The position numbers were made by a program, and so were the translations under genes. A model generated the notes under the pieces. That model was given only the letters and a program-made list of their open reading frames with translations, was not told the origin of the DNA and did not search any database. DNA of 64,000 nt from the NCBI GenBank assembly GCA_016716565.1, contig JADJWC010000004.1, positions 310,001 to 374,000 of the forward strand, written 5' to 3'. Source of the stretch: a bacterium (lineage in GTDB: Bacteria > Bacteroidota > Ignavibacteria > Ignavibacteriales > Ignavibacteriaceae). Shown in pieces: positions 53,354-62,367 of the stretch (position 1 is its first letter; every line of letters starts with the position of its first letter).

Positions 53354-53378
53354 AAATAACCTCTTAGTTTTTTATTTC

Positions 53379-53684
53379 TTAAAATGGATCGCCGGGCTCT
53401 GCAGTTACAAATTCCGGTTTGTTCACTTTCCAGGCCTGGTGATTAATTTTTATAAATAAGCTTTTATCTTCGTAATACTTTGCCATTTCCTCAGCGAGTT
53501 TTTCTGCCATCTGGTAGCTGGCTTTAATTTCTTTCTTTTCGAGAAAGCTTCTGATTCCATATTGAAAATCCCTGAAGAAAAAATTCGAATTGTGAAATAC
53601 CGGAAATTTAGCTTTCAGGTAATTCAATAATTCTTCGTCATTGTTTTTTAATAATTCAAGATTTTGCTGATATCTATCTGCCAT
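53379..53684 (-). CDS. Small helical protein, unknown function
   Basis: A 101-residue, mostly helical, charged protein (ELLKNNDEELLNYLKAKF; KKEIKASYQMAEKLAEEMAK). It has no cysteine, signal or membrane segment, and no family was recognised. It lies between an Rrf2 regulator and a HesB-type carrier in one operon, so it may be connected with iron-sulfur or oxidative-stress physiology. Confidence 0.65.
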   Translation of the reverse strand: MADRYQQNLELLKNNDEELLNYLKAKFPVFHNSNFFFRDFQYGIRSFLEKKEIKASYQMAEKLAEEMAKYYEDKSLFIKINHQAWKVNKPEFVTAEPGDPF

Positions 53685-53749
53685 TTTACCCTCGTGTGTT
53701 TATAATTTCTTTTTTTATCATTGAGAAAATTAATCAAACTTTTTATTCT

Positions 53750-54157
53750 TTATATTATCTGGACTAACAATGTCTCGGTAAATACTTTATCGATCTTTCT
53801 TTGAACTTCGGCTAATGGATCTTTTATTTTACAGCAGTTAAAATGCTCGCAGTCTGCTGAAGAACTATTTGCCTGCATGCAATCAACAATTTTAAAATCC
53901 GTTTCAACTGCGCGGATAATATCTATCAATGAGATTTTATCTGCTTTTCTTGCGAGAGAAAATCCACCGTTCACACCTTTTGCAGAAATTGCAATATCAC
54001 TCTTCACAAGATTCTGAAGAACCTTAGCGACAAGCTGATAAGATATCTGACAGCTATCAGAAATTTCCTTGGCAGTGGAAAATCCTGCATGATTTTTCAA
54101 AGCCATATACCTTGCTGCCATTAGAGCATATTCTGCTTTTTTAGATAATTTTAGCAT
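53750..54157 (-). CDS. Rrf2-family regulator (IscR-like)
   Basis: A 135-residue winged-helix regulator: MLKLSKKAEYALMAARYMA, then KEISDSCQISYQLVAKVLQNL and GVNGGFSLAR in the wing. Cysteines at the IscR/NsrR cluster position are C(VDCMQ), C(ADCEH) and CC(FNCCK), enough for an Fe-S cluster. First gene of an operon with an unknown protein, HesB-like carrier and SOD. A 25-base IscR type 1-like site covers the bases just before its start codon, indicating autoregulation. Confidence 0.88.
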   Translation of the reverse strand: MLKLSKKAEYALMAARYMALKNHAGFSTAKEISDSCQISYQLVAKVLQNLVKSDIAISAKGVNGGFSLARKADKISLIDIIRAVETDFKIVDCMQANSSSADCEHFNCCKIKDPLAEVQRKIDKVFTETLLVQII

Positions 54158-54159
54158 AC

Positions 54160-54184
54160 ATAAAGGACTGAATTAGTCTGATAT
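54160..54184. promoter_or_regulatory. IscR type 1-like binding site upstream of the Rrf2 gene
   Basis: Reads ATA-N3-GACT-GAATT-AGTC-N3-TAT, i.e. the framework of the E. coli IscR type 1 motif; the core GACT-R-WWW-Y-AGTC matches every position, the flanking N3 do not follow the E. coli preferences. It lies 2-27 bases before the start of the Rrf2 gene (minus strand), so binding would block transcription or initiation of the operon. Confidence 0.7.
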
Positions 54185-54247
54185 AAACTAAAGATTACTG
54201 GCTTTAAATGCAAGGCGGATATATAGTTGGAGGAAATGATTTCGTAT

Positions 54248-54400
54248 GTCAGGCTGAGTTTGTCGAAGACTGACAAGTAATTTTATCGTCACACTTCGAT
54301 AAACTCAGTGTGACAGTTACAAGTCATTCTGAGCGAAGCGAAGAATCTAGTTACTCAATTTCGAGATTCTTCATCCCGACTTTGTCGGGATTCAGAATGA
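54248..54400. repeat. Cluster of dispersed palindromic repeats
   Basis: Three adjacent elements: GTCAG...CTGAC hairpin at 54248-54274; GTCACACT...AGTGTGAC at 54288-54314; and a composite in which GTCATTCTGA...AAGAATCT (54322-54347) faces AGATTCTT...TCAGAATGAC (54363-54400), which itself contains ATCCCGAC/GTCGGGAT. They fill the gap between the Rrf2 promoter region and the 3' end of the SBBP gene. Confidence 0.75.
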
Positions 54401-54418
54401 CACATTCGAAACGAAATG

Positions 54419-56038
54419 TTACTTCAGTAAGACCATCTTTTTTGTTTCTGAATATGAACCAGCTTTGAGTTGATAAAAATAAATTCCACTCGGTAAGTTT
54501 GCTGCGTTGAACTCAACTTCATATTCTCCGGCTGGTTTTTCTTCGTTAACAAGTGTTACAATTTCTCTTCCGAGAATGTCGTAAACTTTCAACGTAACGA
54601 ACCCCTCCTTCGTCCTCCCCTTTACCAAAGGGGAGGAAACAGGTGGGGTTGGAATTGTAAATTTTATTTTTGTAACCGGATTAAACGGGTTAGGATAATT
54701 TTGATGCAATTTTATTTCCATTGGTAGAGCATTATCTTCCAATACAGTCACGGGCGTATTAATTTTAGTGATAAAAATATCTTTACCACCAGCACTAACT
54801 AACTGTGTTGTATCAAACATTGCCGAACCTCTAAAATATCCAGTTACATAAATATTTCCATACCCATCTGTTGCAATACTTTGACCCTCATCGAATAAAC
54901 TTCCGCCTGCTTCTACTACCCAAAAACGATTTCCATCTGTTCCATACTTTGCAATAATAATGTCTGCTGAATTTCCATGAAAACTTCCTGTTATATATGA
55001 ATTTCCAACTGCATCGGTTGAAATACCCAACCCACCGTAGTCATATTCACTCCCTCCATATTGCTTAGCCCACAGACAATTCCCACTTGAATCATACTTC
55101 GCAACAAAAATATCTGTATAACCACTGCTATTTAAATAGTTTGTTCCGAAAACAACAAGACCTGAAAAATGACCAGTCACATATGAATTTCCATACGAAT
55201 CAGCTGAAATACTATGACCCGAATTATCAAAATTACATAATACGGTTTTAATCCATACAAGGTTTCCAACTGAATTATACTTTGCTACAAAAATGTCGGA
55301 ATCATAAAATTGAGGTCTCGGGTCTTCTACAAATCTTCCAGTTATAAAAATATTACCATTTAGATCTGCTGAGATACCTTCACCATAATCGTAAATAGCT
55401 CCTCCAAATTTTCTAACCCAGATAAAATTGCCGCTTGTATCATACTTTGCCACAAAAACATCATTGGCACCAGAACTAACTAACTGTGTCGTTCCAAACG
55501 TGGCCGTTCCTTCAAAGTATCCTGTTATATAGCAATTTCCATTTGCATTAATTGAAATACCTGTACCATAATCGTAGTCATTTCCTCCTGCATTTTTAGC
55601 CCATACACAATTTCCACTTGAATCATACTTCGCTATAAAAATATCATTATCACCAAAACTGGTTAACTGAATCGTTCCGAATGTTGCGGTTCCAAAGAAA
55701 CTTCCGGTTACATAAGAGTTTCCGATTACATCTGTTGAAATACCATATCCATGATCGAAAAAATTTGAGCCCACATTTTTAGCCCATAAACAGTTTCCAC
55801 TTTCATGGTATTTTGCAATAAAAATATCTTCCCAACCATTGCTTATCAATTGAATCGTTCCAAATGTAGTACCCGTAAAAGATCCGATCACATAAGAGTT
55901 TCCATTCGTGTCTATAGAGATGCCTTGACCCGATTCATCTGAACTTCCACCAGCTCTTTGAGTCCAATCAAACGACCACTGTGCAGATATAGTAATAGAA
56001 AGAATAAAAACAAGGAGAGATATTTTAAGGGTTCGCAT
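54419..56038 (-). CDS. SBBP-repeat propeller protein with T9SS sorting domain
   Basis: A 539-residue secreted protein of repeated about 55-60-residue units (GNSYVTGSF.G.ATFGT, DIFIAKYDSSGNCVWAK, GGNDYDYG.GIS), the SBBP beta-propeller repeat. Signal peptide ends near ISAQWSFDW; start MRTLKI has GGAG 6 nt upstream, the earlier ATG not. C-terminal T9SS domain (NYPNPFNPVTKIKFTIP ... SGIYFYQLKAGS). A short segment of that domain is encoded by an inserted palindromic repeat. Function of SBBP proteins is unknown, presumably adhesion or surface structure. Confidence 0.85.
   Translation of the reverse strand: MRTLKISLLVFILSITISAQWSFDWTQRAGGSSDESGQGISIDTNGNSYVIGSFTGTTFGTIQLISNGWEDIFIAKYHESGNCLWAKNVGSNFFDHGYGISTDVIGNSYVTGSFFGTATFGTIQLTSFGDNDIFIAKYDSSGNCVWAKNAGGNDYDYGTGISINANGNCYITGYFEGTATFGTTQLVSSGANDVFVAKYDTSGNFIWVRKFGGAIYDYGEGISADLNGNIFITGRFVEDPRPQFYDSDIFVAKYNSVGNLVWIKTVLCNFDNSGHSISADSYGNSYVTGHFSGLVVFGTNYLNSSGYTDIFVAKYDSSGNCLWAKQYGGSEYDYGGLGISTDAVGNSYITGSFHGNSADIIIAKYGTDGNRFWVVEAGGSLFDEGQSIATDGYGNIYVTGYFRGSAMFDTTQLVSAGGKDIFITKINTPVTVLEDNALPMEIKLHQNYPNPFNPVTKIKFTIPTPPVSSPLVKGRTKEGFVTLKVYDILGREIVTLVNEEKPAGEYEVEFNAANLPSGIYFYQLKAGSYSETKKMVLLK
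54599..54650. repeat. Palindromic repeat inserted in-frame in the T9SS domain
   Basis: Stem CCTCCCCTTT (54614-54623), loop ACC, AAAGGGGAGG (54627-54636), with outer ACCCC / GGGGT arms. It encodes, in the SBBP gene, the odd residues TPPVSSPLVKGRTKEGF between FTIP and VTLKVYDILG of the sorting domain, where other sorting domains in the window have a shorter linker. Confidence 0.7.
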
Positions 56039-56129
56039 TTTACGCTCCATTAAAAATTTAAGTTATTATAAACTTATAAAATTATTTTGAGAAAGGCGAG
56101 AGGAGGAAATTGATAAAATAATTATTTCT

Positions 56130-56243
56130 GTCACACTTCGACTTCCCTCAGTGTGACGTTAAACAGTCTTTCTGAACGATTAGTGAAGAATCTGAACTAA
56201 AAAGCTGGAGATTCTTCAGTCACTGCGTTCCTTCAGAATGACA
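56130..56243. repeat. Dispersed palindromic repeats downstream of nuoN
   Basis: GTCACACT...AGTGTGAC-type hairpin at 56130-56157, then a divergent copy of the GTC(A/T)TTCTGA ... AGAATCT ... AGATTCT ... TCAGAATGAC composite at 56166-56243. Occupies the gap between nuoN and the SBBP gene and may serve as transcription end. Confidence 0.7.
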
Positions 56244-56258
56244 ATGATAACTAAGAAA

Positions 56259-57764
56259 TTAAAATCCTAAAATCGCAGCGGAGTTTTTGGCAAGATCAAC
56301 AATCGGTGTGAAGTAAACACCGAGTACAAAAACAGGGATTAGTAGCAGAAGAAGAATAATCACATTACCAAAACTAACCTGAATTTTTTCGCGGGAAGAT
56401 TCAGTTCGTACGAGGTAGAGGTTTTTCAATACACGGACGTAATAGTAATAAGCAACCACTGTATTCAGCAAAGTTATGAATGCAACAACAATCATATCTG
56501 CATTTATCAACGCAATGAAAATATACAGTTTTGCAATGAATCCACCTGTAGGAGGCAGTCCTGCTAATGACAATAAGAAAATTGATAATGCAACTCCAAG
56601 AAATGCTGTTGATGAACCCATTCCTTTGTAATCATCCATCTCTTCACTGCCGATTTTATTTGCAATCAGCATTACAACAAAGAATGCACCGAGATTCATA
56701 AATAAGTAAATAGCAAAGTAGAGCATTACTGCTATCATTCCGTCATTTGATAATATTGCAACAGCAAGCAGCAGGTATCCTGCGTGTGCAATACTTGAAT
56801 AGGCAAGCATTCGTTTAATATTATCCTGCCAGAGTGCAGCGAAATTTCCGAGTGTCATCGTGAGAATTGAAAGAGCAACGAGTATTCTTTGCCAATCAAT
56901 AATGTTGAGTAACACCCAGCTTCCATCAACAGAAAGACTCTGGAAGAAAGTAACTTTTATAAATCTGATAAGTAACGCAAATCCTGCAGCTTTACTTGCT
57001 ACTGAAAGATATGCCGTAATAGCAATCGGAGCTCCTTCATAAACGTCCGGAGTCCAGAAATGGAATGGAGCGATAGAAACTTTATATCCAATTCCGGCAA
57101 GAATCATCACACCGGAAAAAATAAAAGTTATTGTGTTAAATTCTGCATTCTGAAGTATGACATTCATTTCATAAATGTTTGTAGTACCGGTCAAACCATA
57201 CAGAATTGAAATACCGAACAGCATAACACCTGATGCAGTGCTTCCGTAGATAACATATTTAAGAGAAGCTTCGGAACTTCTGTCAACTGTTTTTAAAAAT
57301 CCCGCTAGTATGTATGAAGAAAGAGAAAGCAATTCAATTGACAGATAGATGAGAATTAAATCCGAAGCTGAAGAAACGAGAAACATTCCCAGAACCATTC
57401 CGAGAATTAAAGTATAATATTCACCGTGACGATCTGATGTATTTACAATTTCAGTCGATGCAACTGAAAACAGTATTATAAAAATAGTTGAAAGAATCAC
57501 AATCATCTTAAAGAACGCAGCGAATGAATCCACTGCAACTAAACCGGCACCATAATTACCAGTTTCAAAAGCGAATGTATTTAATCCAAATTGTTCAACA
57601 ACAAAGTATGCAGTAATTAGCAGTCCGATTATTGAAATGAAAGGTAGAAGATTTTTTCTCTTATCGAATATCAGGTCGAAGAGAACCACCACCACCAGAA
57701 GAATTGATAGAGCTATCTCTGGTTTAATCAGCTGAAGACTTGTTGTAAGGTTTTCGAAATTCAA
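56259..57764 (-). CDS. nuoN: NADH-quinone oxidoreductase subunit N
   Basis: Antiporter-like, proton-pumping membrane subunit of complex I, 501 residues, about 14 membrane segments. Family landmarks: ILIYLSIELLSLSSYILAG, the HAGY-containing KRMLAYSSIAHAGYLLLA and the glycine-rich SLAGLPPTGGFIAK. Last gene of the nuoH-N string; 36 bases after nuoM. Confidence 0.96.
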   Translation of the reverse strand: MNFENLTTSLQLIKPEIALSILLVVVVLFDLIFDKRKNLLPFISIIGLLITAYFVVEQFGLNTFAFETGNYGAGLVAVDSFAAFFKMIVILSTIFIILFSVASTEIVNTSDRHGEYYTLILGMVLGMFLVSSASDLILIYLSIELLSLSSYILAGFLKTVDRSSEASLKYVIYGSTASGVMLFGISILYGLTGTTNIYEMNVILQNAEFNTITFIFSGVMILAGIGYKVSIAPFHFWTPDVYEGAPIAITAYLSVASKAAGFALLIRFIKVTFFQSLSVDGSWVLLNIIDWQRILVALSILTMTLGNFAALWQDNIKRMLAYSSIAHAGYLLLAVAILSNDGMIAVMLYFAIYLFMNLGAFFVVMLIANKIGSEEMDDYKGMGSSTAFLGVALSIFLLSLAGLPPTGGFIAKLYIFIALINADMIVVAFITLLNTVVAYYYYVRVLKNLYLVRTESSREKIQVSFGNVIILLLLLIPVFVLGVYFTPIVDLAKNSAAILGF

Positions 57765-57800
57765 TTTTTATTCTCTATTTATAAACCACTTATTGAACTT

Positions 57801-59399
57801 TTATCTGCCAATTGCAGAAAAGAATGATTGTGAATCCTGCATAAACTTAACCATCGAATTAACTGAAGCATTCATAATATCCAGCATCGCCGAGGGATAA
57901 ACACCAAGGAAAATAATTATTAATGTTAACGGAATGAACATCGCATATTCTCTACCGTCAAGATCTTTAAGCTGCATCCACTTTTCTTTTAAAGTCCCAA
58001 GATAAACTCTCTGCATTGTCCATAGCATATAGCCTGCTCCTAGAAGAATTCCAAGAGTTGAGATAATAGTTATCAATCTTATTACATCATAACTGAATGC
58101 ACCAAGGAATACAAAAATTTCTGAAATGAATCCGCTCAATCCCGGTAATCCAATTGCAGCGAAGAAAGCTACTGTAACGAACCCTGTATAAATCGGCATT
58201 TGAGTAGCCATTCCGCCAAAGTCATCAAGATTTCTCGTGTGAGTTCTGTCGTAAAGAACGCCAACAATCAAGAAGAGCATTGCTGTTATCGTTCCGTGGT
58301 TGAACATTTGAAGTATTGCTCCGGAAATACCCATCGTATTCATTGCAGCCATTCCAAGCAAGCAGTATCCCATGTGTGAAATTGATGAATATGCGATCAG
58401 CTTTTTAAAATCTCTTTGAGCCATTGCAGCAAGAGCGCCGTAAATAATGTTTATCATTCCGAATAAACCAATGTACCAGGCAAGCTGCTGAGTCAGTTCT
58501 GGGAAGATTGGATAGTTGAATCTCAGTATTCCGTATGTTCCCATCTTCAGTAAAACGCCGGCCAGAATTACGCTTATCGGTGTTGGAGCTTCAACGTGTG
58601 CATCAGGCAACCACGTGTGGAAAGGAAACATTGGGATTTTGATTGCGAATCCTGCAAATAATCCAACAAAGGCAATGAATCGCCAGTTGTTTGGATTCAA
58701 CGGTGATAAAATTCCGTCAGCGGTGTAGTTCGCTGTGTTCATCATTTCAAGAATATTGAACGTAAATACTTTCGAACCATCAGCAAGTGTTTCAGTTGTG
58801 CTGAAGTAAAGTCCAATCATCACAAGTAAAATGAAAACACTACCAAATAATGTGTAGAGGAAGAACTTTATTGCTGCATATTCTCTTCTTGGTCCGCCCC
58901 AGATTCCGATTAGGAAATACATTGGCAGAAGCATGATTTCCCAGAAGATAAAGAACAGGAAGAAATCAAGAGATACAAACACACCCATCATTCCAGTATC
59001 AAGCAGGAGGAATAAAGCAAAATAACCTTTTAACTGACGATCAATTGTCCACGAAGATAAAGTTGCAATGAATGTAACAATTGCAGTTAAAAGAATAAGA
59101 GGAGTACTTAAACCATCTGCACCTAAAAAATAATCAATCTTTATTGTTCCAATCCACGGGAAATCTTTTATTTCAATCCATCTGAATTTTTCAACAAACT
59201 GAAATGAGTTCGTATCATTTATACCTCCAAGCGAGTAATTGTAATTGCTCATCAGCACTGCAGCAAGAACAACCTGTATTCCTGTCGCAAGCAGGGAAGT
59301 GTATTTGATTGCAGTGACATTCTCTTTTTTCAGGAAGAGAATAATCACCATTCCTATTACCGGAATGAATGTTAGAAATGTTAGTATTGGAAAATTCAT
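57801..59399 (-). CDS. nuoM: NADH-quinone oxidoreductase subunit M
   Basis: Antiporter-like complex I subunit, 532 residues. Contains FFIFWEIMLLPMYFLIGIWGG, PFHTWLPDAHVEAPTPISVILAG and the lysine motif RDFKKLIAYSSISHMGY, all typical of NuoM. 36 bases downstream of nuoL. Confidence 0.97.
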   Translation of the reverse strand: MNFPILTFLTFIPVIGMVIILFLKKENVTAIKYTSLLATGIQVVLAAVLMSNYNYSLGGINDTNSFQFVEKFRWIEIKDFPWIGTIKIDYFLGADGLSTPLILLTAIVTFIATLSSWTIDRQLKGYFALFLLLDTGMMGVFVSLDFFLFFIFWEIMLLPMYFLIGIWGGPRREYAAIKFFLYTLFGSVFILLVMIGLYFSTTETLADGSKVFTFNILEMMNTANYTADGILSPLNPNNWRFIAFVGLFAGFAIKIPMFPFHTWLPDAHVEAPTPISVILAGVLLKMGTYGILRFNYPIFPELTQQLAWYIGLFGMINIIYGALAAMAQRDFKKLIAYSSISHMGYCLLGMAAMNTMGISGAILQMFNHGTITAMLFLIVGVLYDRTHTRNLDDFGGMATQMPIYTGFVTVAFFAAIGLPGLSGFISEIFVFLGAFSYDVIRLITIISTLGILLGAGYMLWTMQRVYLGTLKEKWMQLKDLDGREYAMFIPLTLIIIFLGVYPSAMLDIMNASVNSMVKFMQDSQSFFSAIGR

Positions 59400-59435
59400 T
59401 TATCTACCCAAGTATTTTCAAAACTTATATTTGAT

Positions 59436-61532
59436 TTAAAATGATTTAAATAAAAACAATAAAATCACGATCGAGAATATTACCATTATGATGTATGTCT
59501 GGACCTTACCTGTCTGGAATCTTCTGAAAATCAATCCAATAAATGCGCTGAGATACGCCATAAAGTTTACAAGACCATCAACAACAACGTTGTCAAATTT
59601 TCCAGTAAATGTTGAAACAGCTTTTGTTACAGTTGCACTTCCATCAACTATTCCATCAACAATGACACGATCAAACCAGGCAGCAAGCCAGCTCAATCCC
59701 AAAGTGCCGGCAACGAATGTTTTATGATAAAGTTCATCGAAGTACCATTTGTTATAAGAGAAATTGTAGAGCGGTTTGAGTTTCTCAGCAACTTTATCAG
59801 CACTTATCTTCTTCCATTGGTACATAACAAAGGCAAATAAAATTCCAGTTACCGCTACCAGCAGTGAAAGAATAACAGCAGTTCCGTGCGCACTGTGCAA
59901 TGCTTCAGTGTAAGTTTCAGAATACATCACATGATGTTCCGCAGATGAATGTTCTGATGCTGCTTCATCAGTTTTCATAAAATCCCATCTTGCATTTTCA
60001 GGAGTGTAAATCACCGGATCTTTAATCCATTTGGAATAGAACCAACCAGCATCAGGACTCATCGGATTTGGTGTGTACCAGAAGAACAATGATAAAACAG
60101 ATAGAACAACGAGAGGCATTGCCATTGCAAATTTTGATTCGTGTGCGTGTTCGTATTTGTGATGATCTCTTGGTTCACCATGAAAAGTAAGAATAACAAG
60201 TCTGAACATATAGAATGCAGTCATCAACGCCACTAAGAAACCAACAAAAGCAAACAACCAATGACCAGTCAGACTTCCGAATGCATAAGCACCTGAAAGA
60301 ATTCCATCTTTACTTAAGAAACCGGAAGTAAGTGGTATTCCTGAAATTGCAATTGATGATAATAAAAATGTAGCATAGGTAATCGGCATCTTCTTTCTTA
60401 GTCCACCCATATTCCTGATATCTTGCTCGTGATGCATTGCGTGAATAACAGAACCTGAACCAAGGAATAAACAGGCTTTAAAGAATGCGTGAGTTATGAG
60501 ATGGAAGAATGCAAATTTATAAGCACCAACTCCCAGCGCCATTATCATATAACCTAATTGCGAAACTGTTGAGTATGCAAGAACTCGTTTAATATCGTTT
60601 TGTGTTAGCGCAATTGTAGCCGGAATGAATGCAGATAGCATTCCAATTATAGCAATTACAAGCATTGCATCTGCTGTAAGAATTCCAAAAACCCGAACAA
60701 CAAGGTAAACACCAGCAGCTACCATCGTTGCAGCATGAATCAATGCGCTGACAGGAGTTGGACCTTCCATTGCATCAGGAAGCCAAACGTGTAGTGGGAA
60801 TTGAGCAGATTTACCAATTGCACCACAGAAAATTAAAACACCGGTAACTGTCAGCCAGAATTCGCTGTTAAATGGAAGATTTCCTTTTGCAATTTCGCCG
60901 AAAATATTTTCAAAAGAAAAAGTGTTGTATGTTACGAAAAGCATAAGCAGACCAGCGAGCATTCCCAGGTCACCAATCCGATTTACGATAAAAGCTTTCT
61001 TCCCTGCATCAGAAGCAGATTTCTTTTCATACCAGAATCCAATTAAAAGGTATGAAGAAACGCCAACTAATTCCCAGAAAATGTACATCATTAACATATT
61101 GTGGGTGAGTACGATTCCAGACATCGAGAAGGTGAATAAGCCAAGGTAAGCGAAGTATCTGTTATACCTTATATCGCCTTTCATATAATCGATAGAGAAG
61201 AAGTGCACGAGGAAGCTAACGATATAAACAACGACAATCATTAAAGCACTTATATCATCAATCAGCATTCCCAGATAAATGTTGATTGACCCGAAAACAG
61301 GGACGTTGCCCATATCGATCCATTTGAACTCAGAGACAATTCTGGTATCAGCAAAGGAAGTCAACTTGCCAATTAAAAGTATTGAAGAGAGAACAAGTCC
61401 GGTAAATAGAACAAAAACTTCAAAGAAAAATATTTTCGGGATTTTCTTGCCAAGCAATAGAGTTACTACAAACCCGAGTAGAGGCAGGAATAAAACGATA
61501 ACTGAAAGTTGTATTAAGAAATTTTCATTCAT
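59436..61532 (-). CDS. nuoL: NADH-quinone oxidoreductase subunit L
   Basis: Distal proton-pumping subunit of complex I with the long lateral helix, 698 residues. Motifs FWELVGVSSYLLIGFWYEK, PLHVWLPDAMEGPTPVSALIHAATMV and NDIKRVLAYSTVSQLGYM. His- and Glu-rich loop near residues 505-540, then the C-terminal helices. Three bases separate it from nuoK. Confidence 0.97.
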   Translation of the reverse strand: MNENFLIQLSVIVLFLPLLGFVVTLLLGKKIPKIFFFEVFVLFTGLVLSSILLIGKLTSFADTRIVSEFKWIDMGNVPVFGSINIYLGMLIDDISALMIVVVYIVSFLVHFFSIDYMKGDIRYNRYFAYLGLFTFSMSGIVLTHNMLMMYIFWELVGVSSYLLIGFWYEKKSASDAGKKAFIVNRIGDLGMLAGLLMLFVTYNTFSFENIFGEIAKGNLPFNSEFWLTVTGVLIFCGAIGKSAQFPLHVWLPDAMEGPTPVSALIHAATMVAAGVYLVVRVFGILTADAMLVIAIIGMLSAFIPATIALTQNDIKRVLAYSTVSQLGYMIMALGVGAYKFAFFHLITHAFFKACLFLGSGSVIHAMHHEQDIRNMGGLRKKMPITYATFLLSSIAISGIPLTSGFLSKDGILSGAYAFGSLTGHWLFAFVGFLVALMTAFYMFRLVILTFHGEPRDHHKYEHAHESKFAMAMPLVVLSVLSLFFWYTPNPMSPDAGWFYSKWIKDPVIYTPENARWDFMKTDEAASEHSSAEHHVMYSETYTEALHSAHGTAVILSLLVAVTGILFAFVMYQWKKISADKVAEKLKPLYNFSYNKWYFDELYHKTFVAGTLGLSWLAAWFDRVIVDGIVDGSATVTKAVSTFTGKFDNVVVDGLVNFMAYLSAFIGLIFRRFQTGKVQTYIIMVIFSIVILLFLFKSF

Positions 61533-61535
61533 TCA

Positions 61536-61844
61536 CTAATCCCGAAGTTCGTCAATTTCATCGACATTTACATTTACGAATGTTTTATAAACATTAAGAA
61601 CTATAGCGAGTGCAATTGCGGCTTCAGCAGCAGCGAGCACAATTACAAACAAAGCATAAAGTTGTCCCTGTAATCCAAAATTTCCAAAACGGGAAAATGC
61701 AATAAAGTTTATGTTCGATGCATTTAGTATTAATTCAATTCCCATCAGGACCATAATTGCATTCTTCCTTGTAACAATGCCGTAAATTCCAAGACTGAAT
61801 AAAATCGTACTGACGACTAAAAAATGTGTTAATGTGACTTCCAT
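61536..61844 (-). CDS. nuoK: NADH-quinone oxidoreductase subunit K
   Basis: Small membrane subunit, 102 residues, three helices, with the conserved glutamates in MGIELILNASNINF and LAAAEAAIALAIVLNVYK. Confidence 0.96.
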   Translation of the reverse strand: MEVTLTHFLVVSTILFSLGIYGIVTRKNAIMVLMGIELILNASNINFIAFSRFGNFGLQGQLYALFVIVLAAAEAAIALAIVLNVYKTFVNVNVDEIDELRD

Positions 61845-61878
61845 CTATAATTATAAATTATACATTATAAATTCTTAA

Positions 61879-62367
61879 TTATTTTCTCGCCATTGATGCA
61901 GCACCAATTAAGGCAACTAACAATAATATACCGAGCAGTTCGAAAACGAGAACATATTCATTCAATAGAAGCGTCCCTAAAGTATACAAAGTTGTTTCAG
62001 GCATTTTCGAATCGACTTTTAGCCATTGTGTATCAATAACCAGGAATAAAATAAACCCGGTAAAAACTCCAACTCCAATTGATGCCGGTAGTGTATGAAG
62101 TGTTCCGGTTTTGATATCGACCTGAGTAATTTTATTTGTTATCATCACTCCAAAGATCAATAAAATTAAAATGCCGCCGACGTACACAATAAGCTGAACA
62201 ATAGCTACAAAATCAGCTCCAAGCAAAACATAAATTCCTGCAACACCAAAGAATGTAAACAGCAGAAAGAATGCTGCACGAACTATATTTCTTGTCGTAA
62301 CCACAAAGAAAGCTGAAAGCAATGTTACTGCAGCAAATAAATAAAATATTATATCGTAAATGTTCAT
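61879..62367 (-). CDS. nuoJ: NADH-quinone oxidoreductase subunit J
   Basis: Membrane subunit, 162 residues, five helices, with the family pattern LLFTFFGVAGIYVLLGADFVAIVQLIVYVGGILILLIFGVMI. Start overlaps the nuoI stop by four bases. Confidence 0.95.
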   Translation of the reverse strand: MNIYDIIFYLFAAVTLLSAFFVVTTRNIVRAAFFLLFTFFGVAGIYVLLGADFVAIVQLIVYVGGILILLIFGVMITNKITQVDIKTGTLHTLPASIGVGVFTGFILFLVIDTQWLKVDSKMPETTLYTLGTLLLNEYVLVFELLGILLLVALIGAASMARK

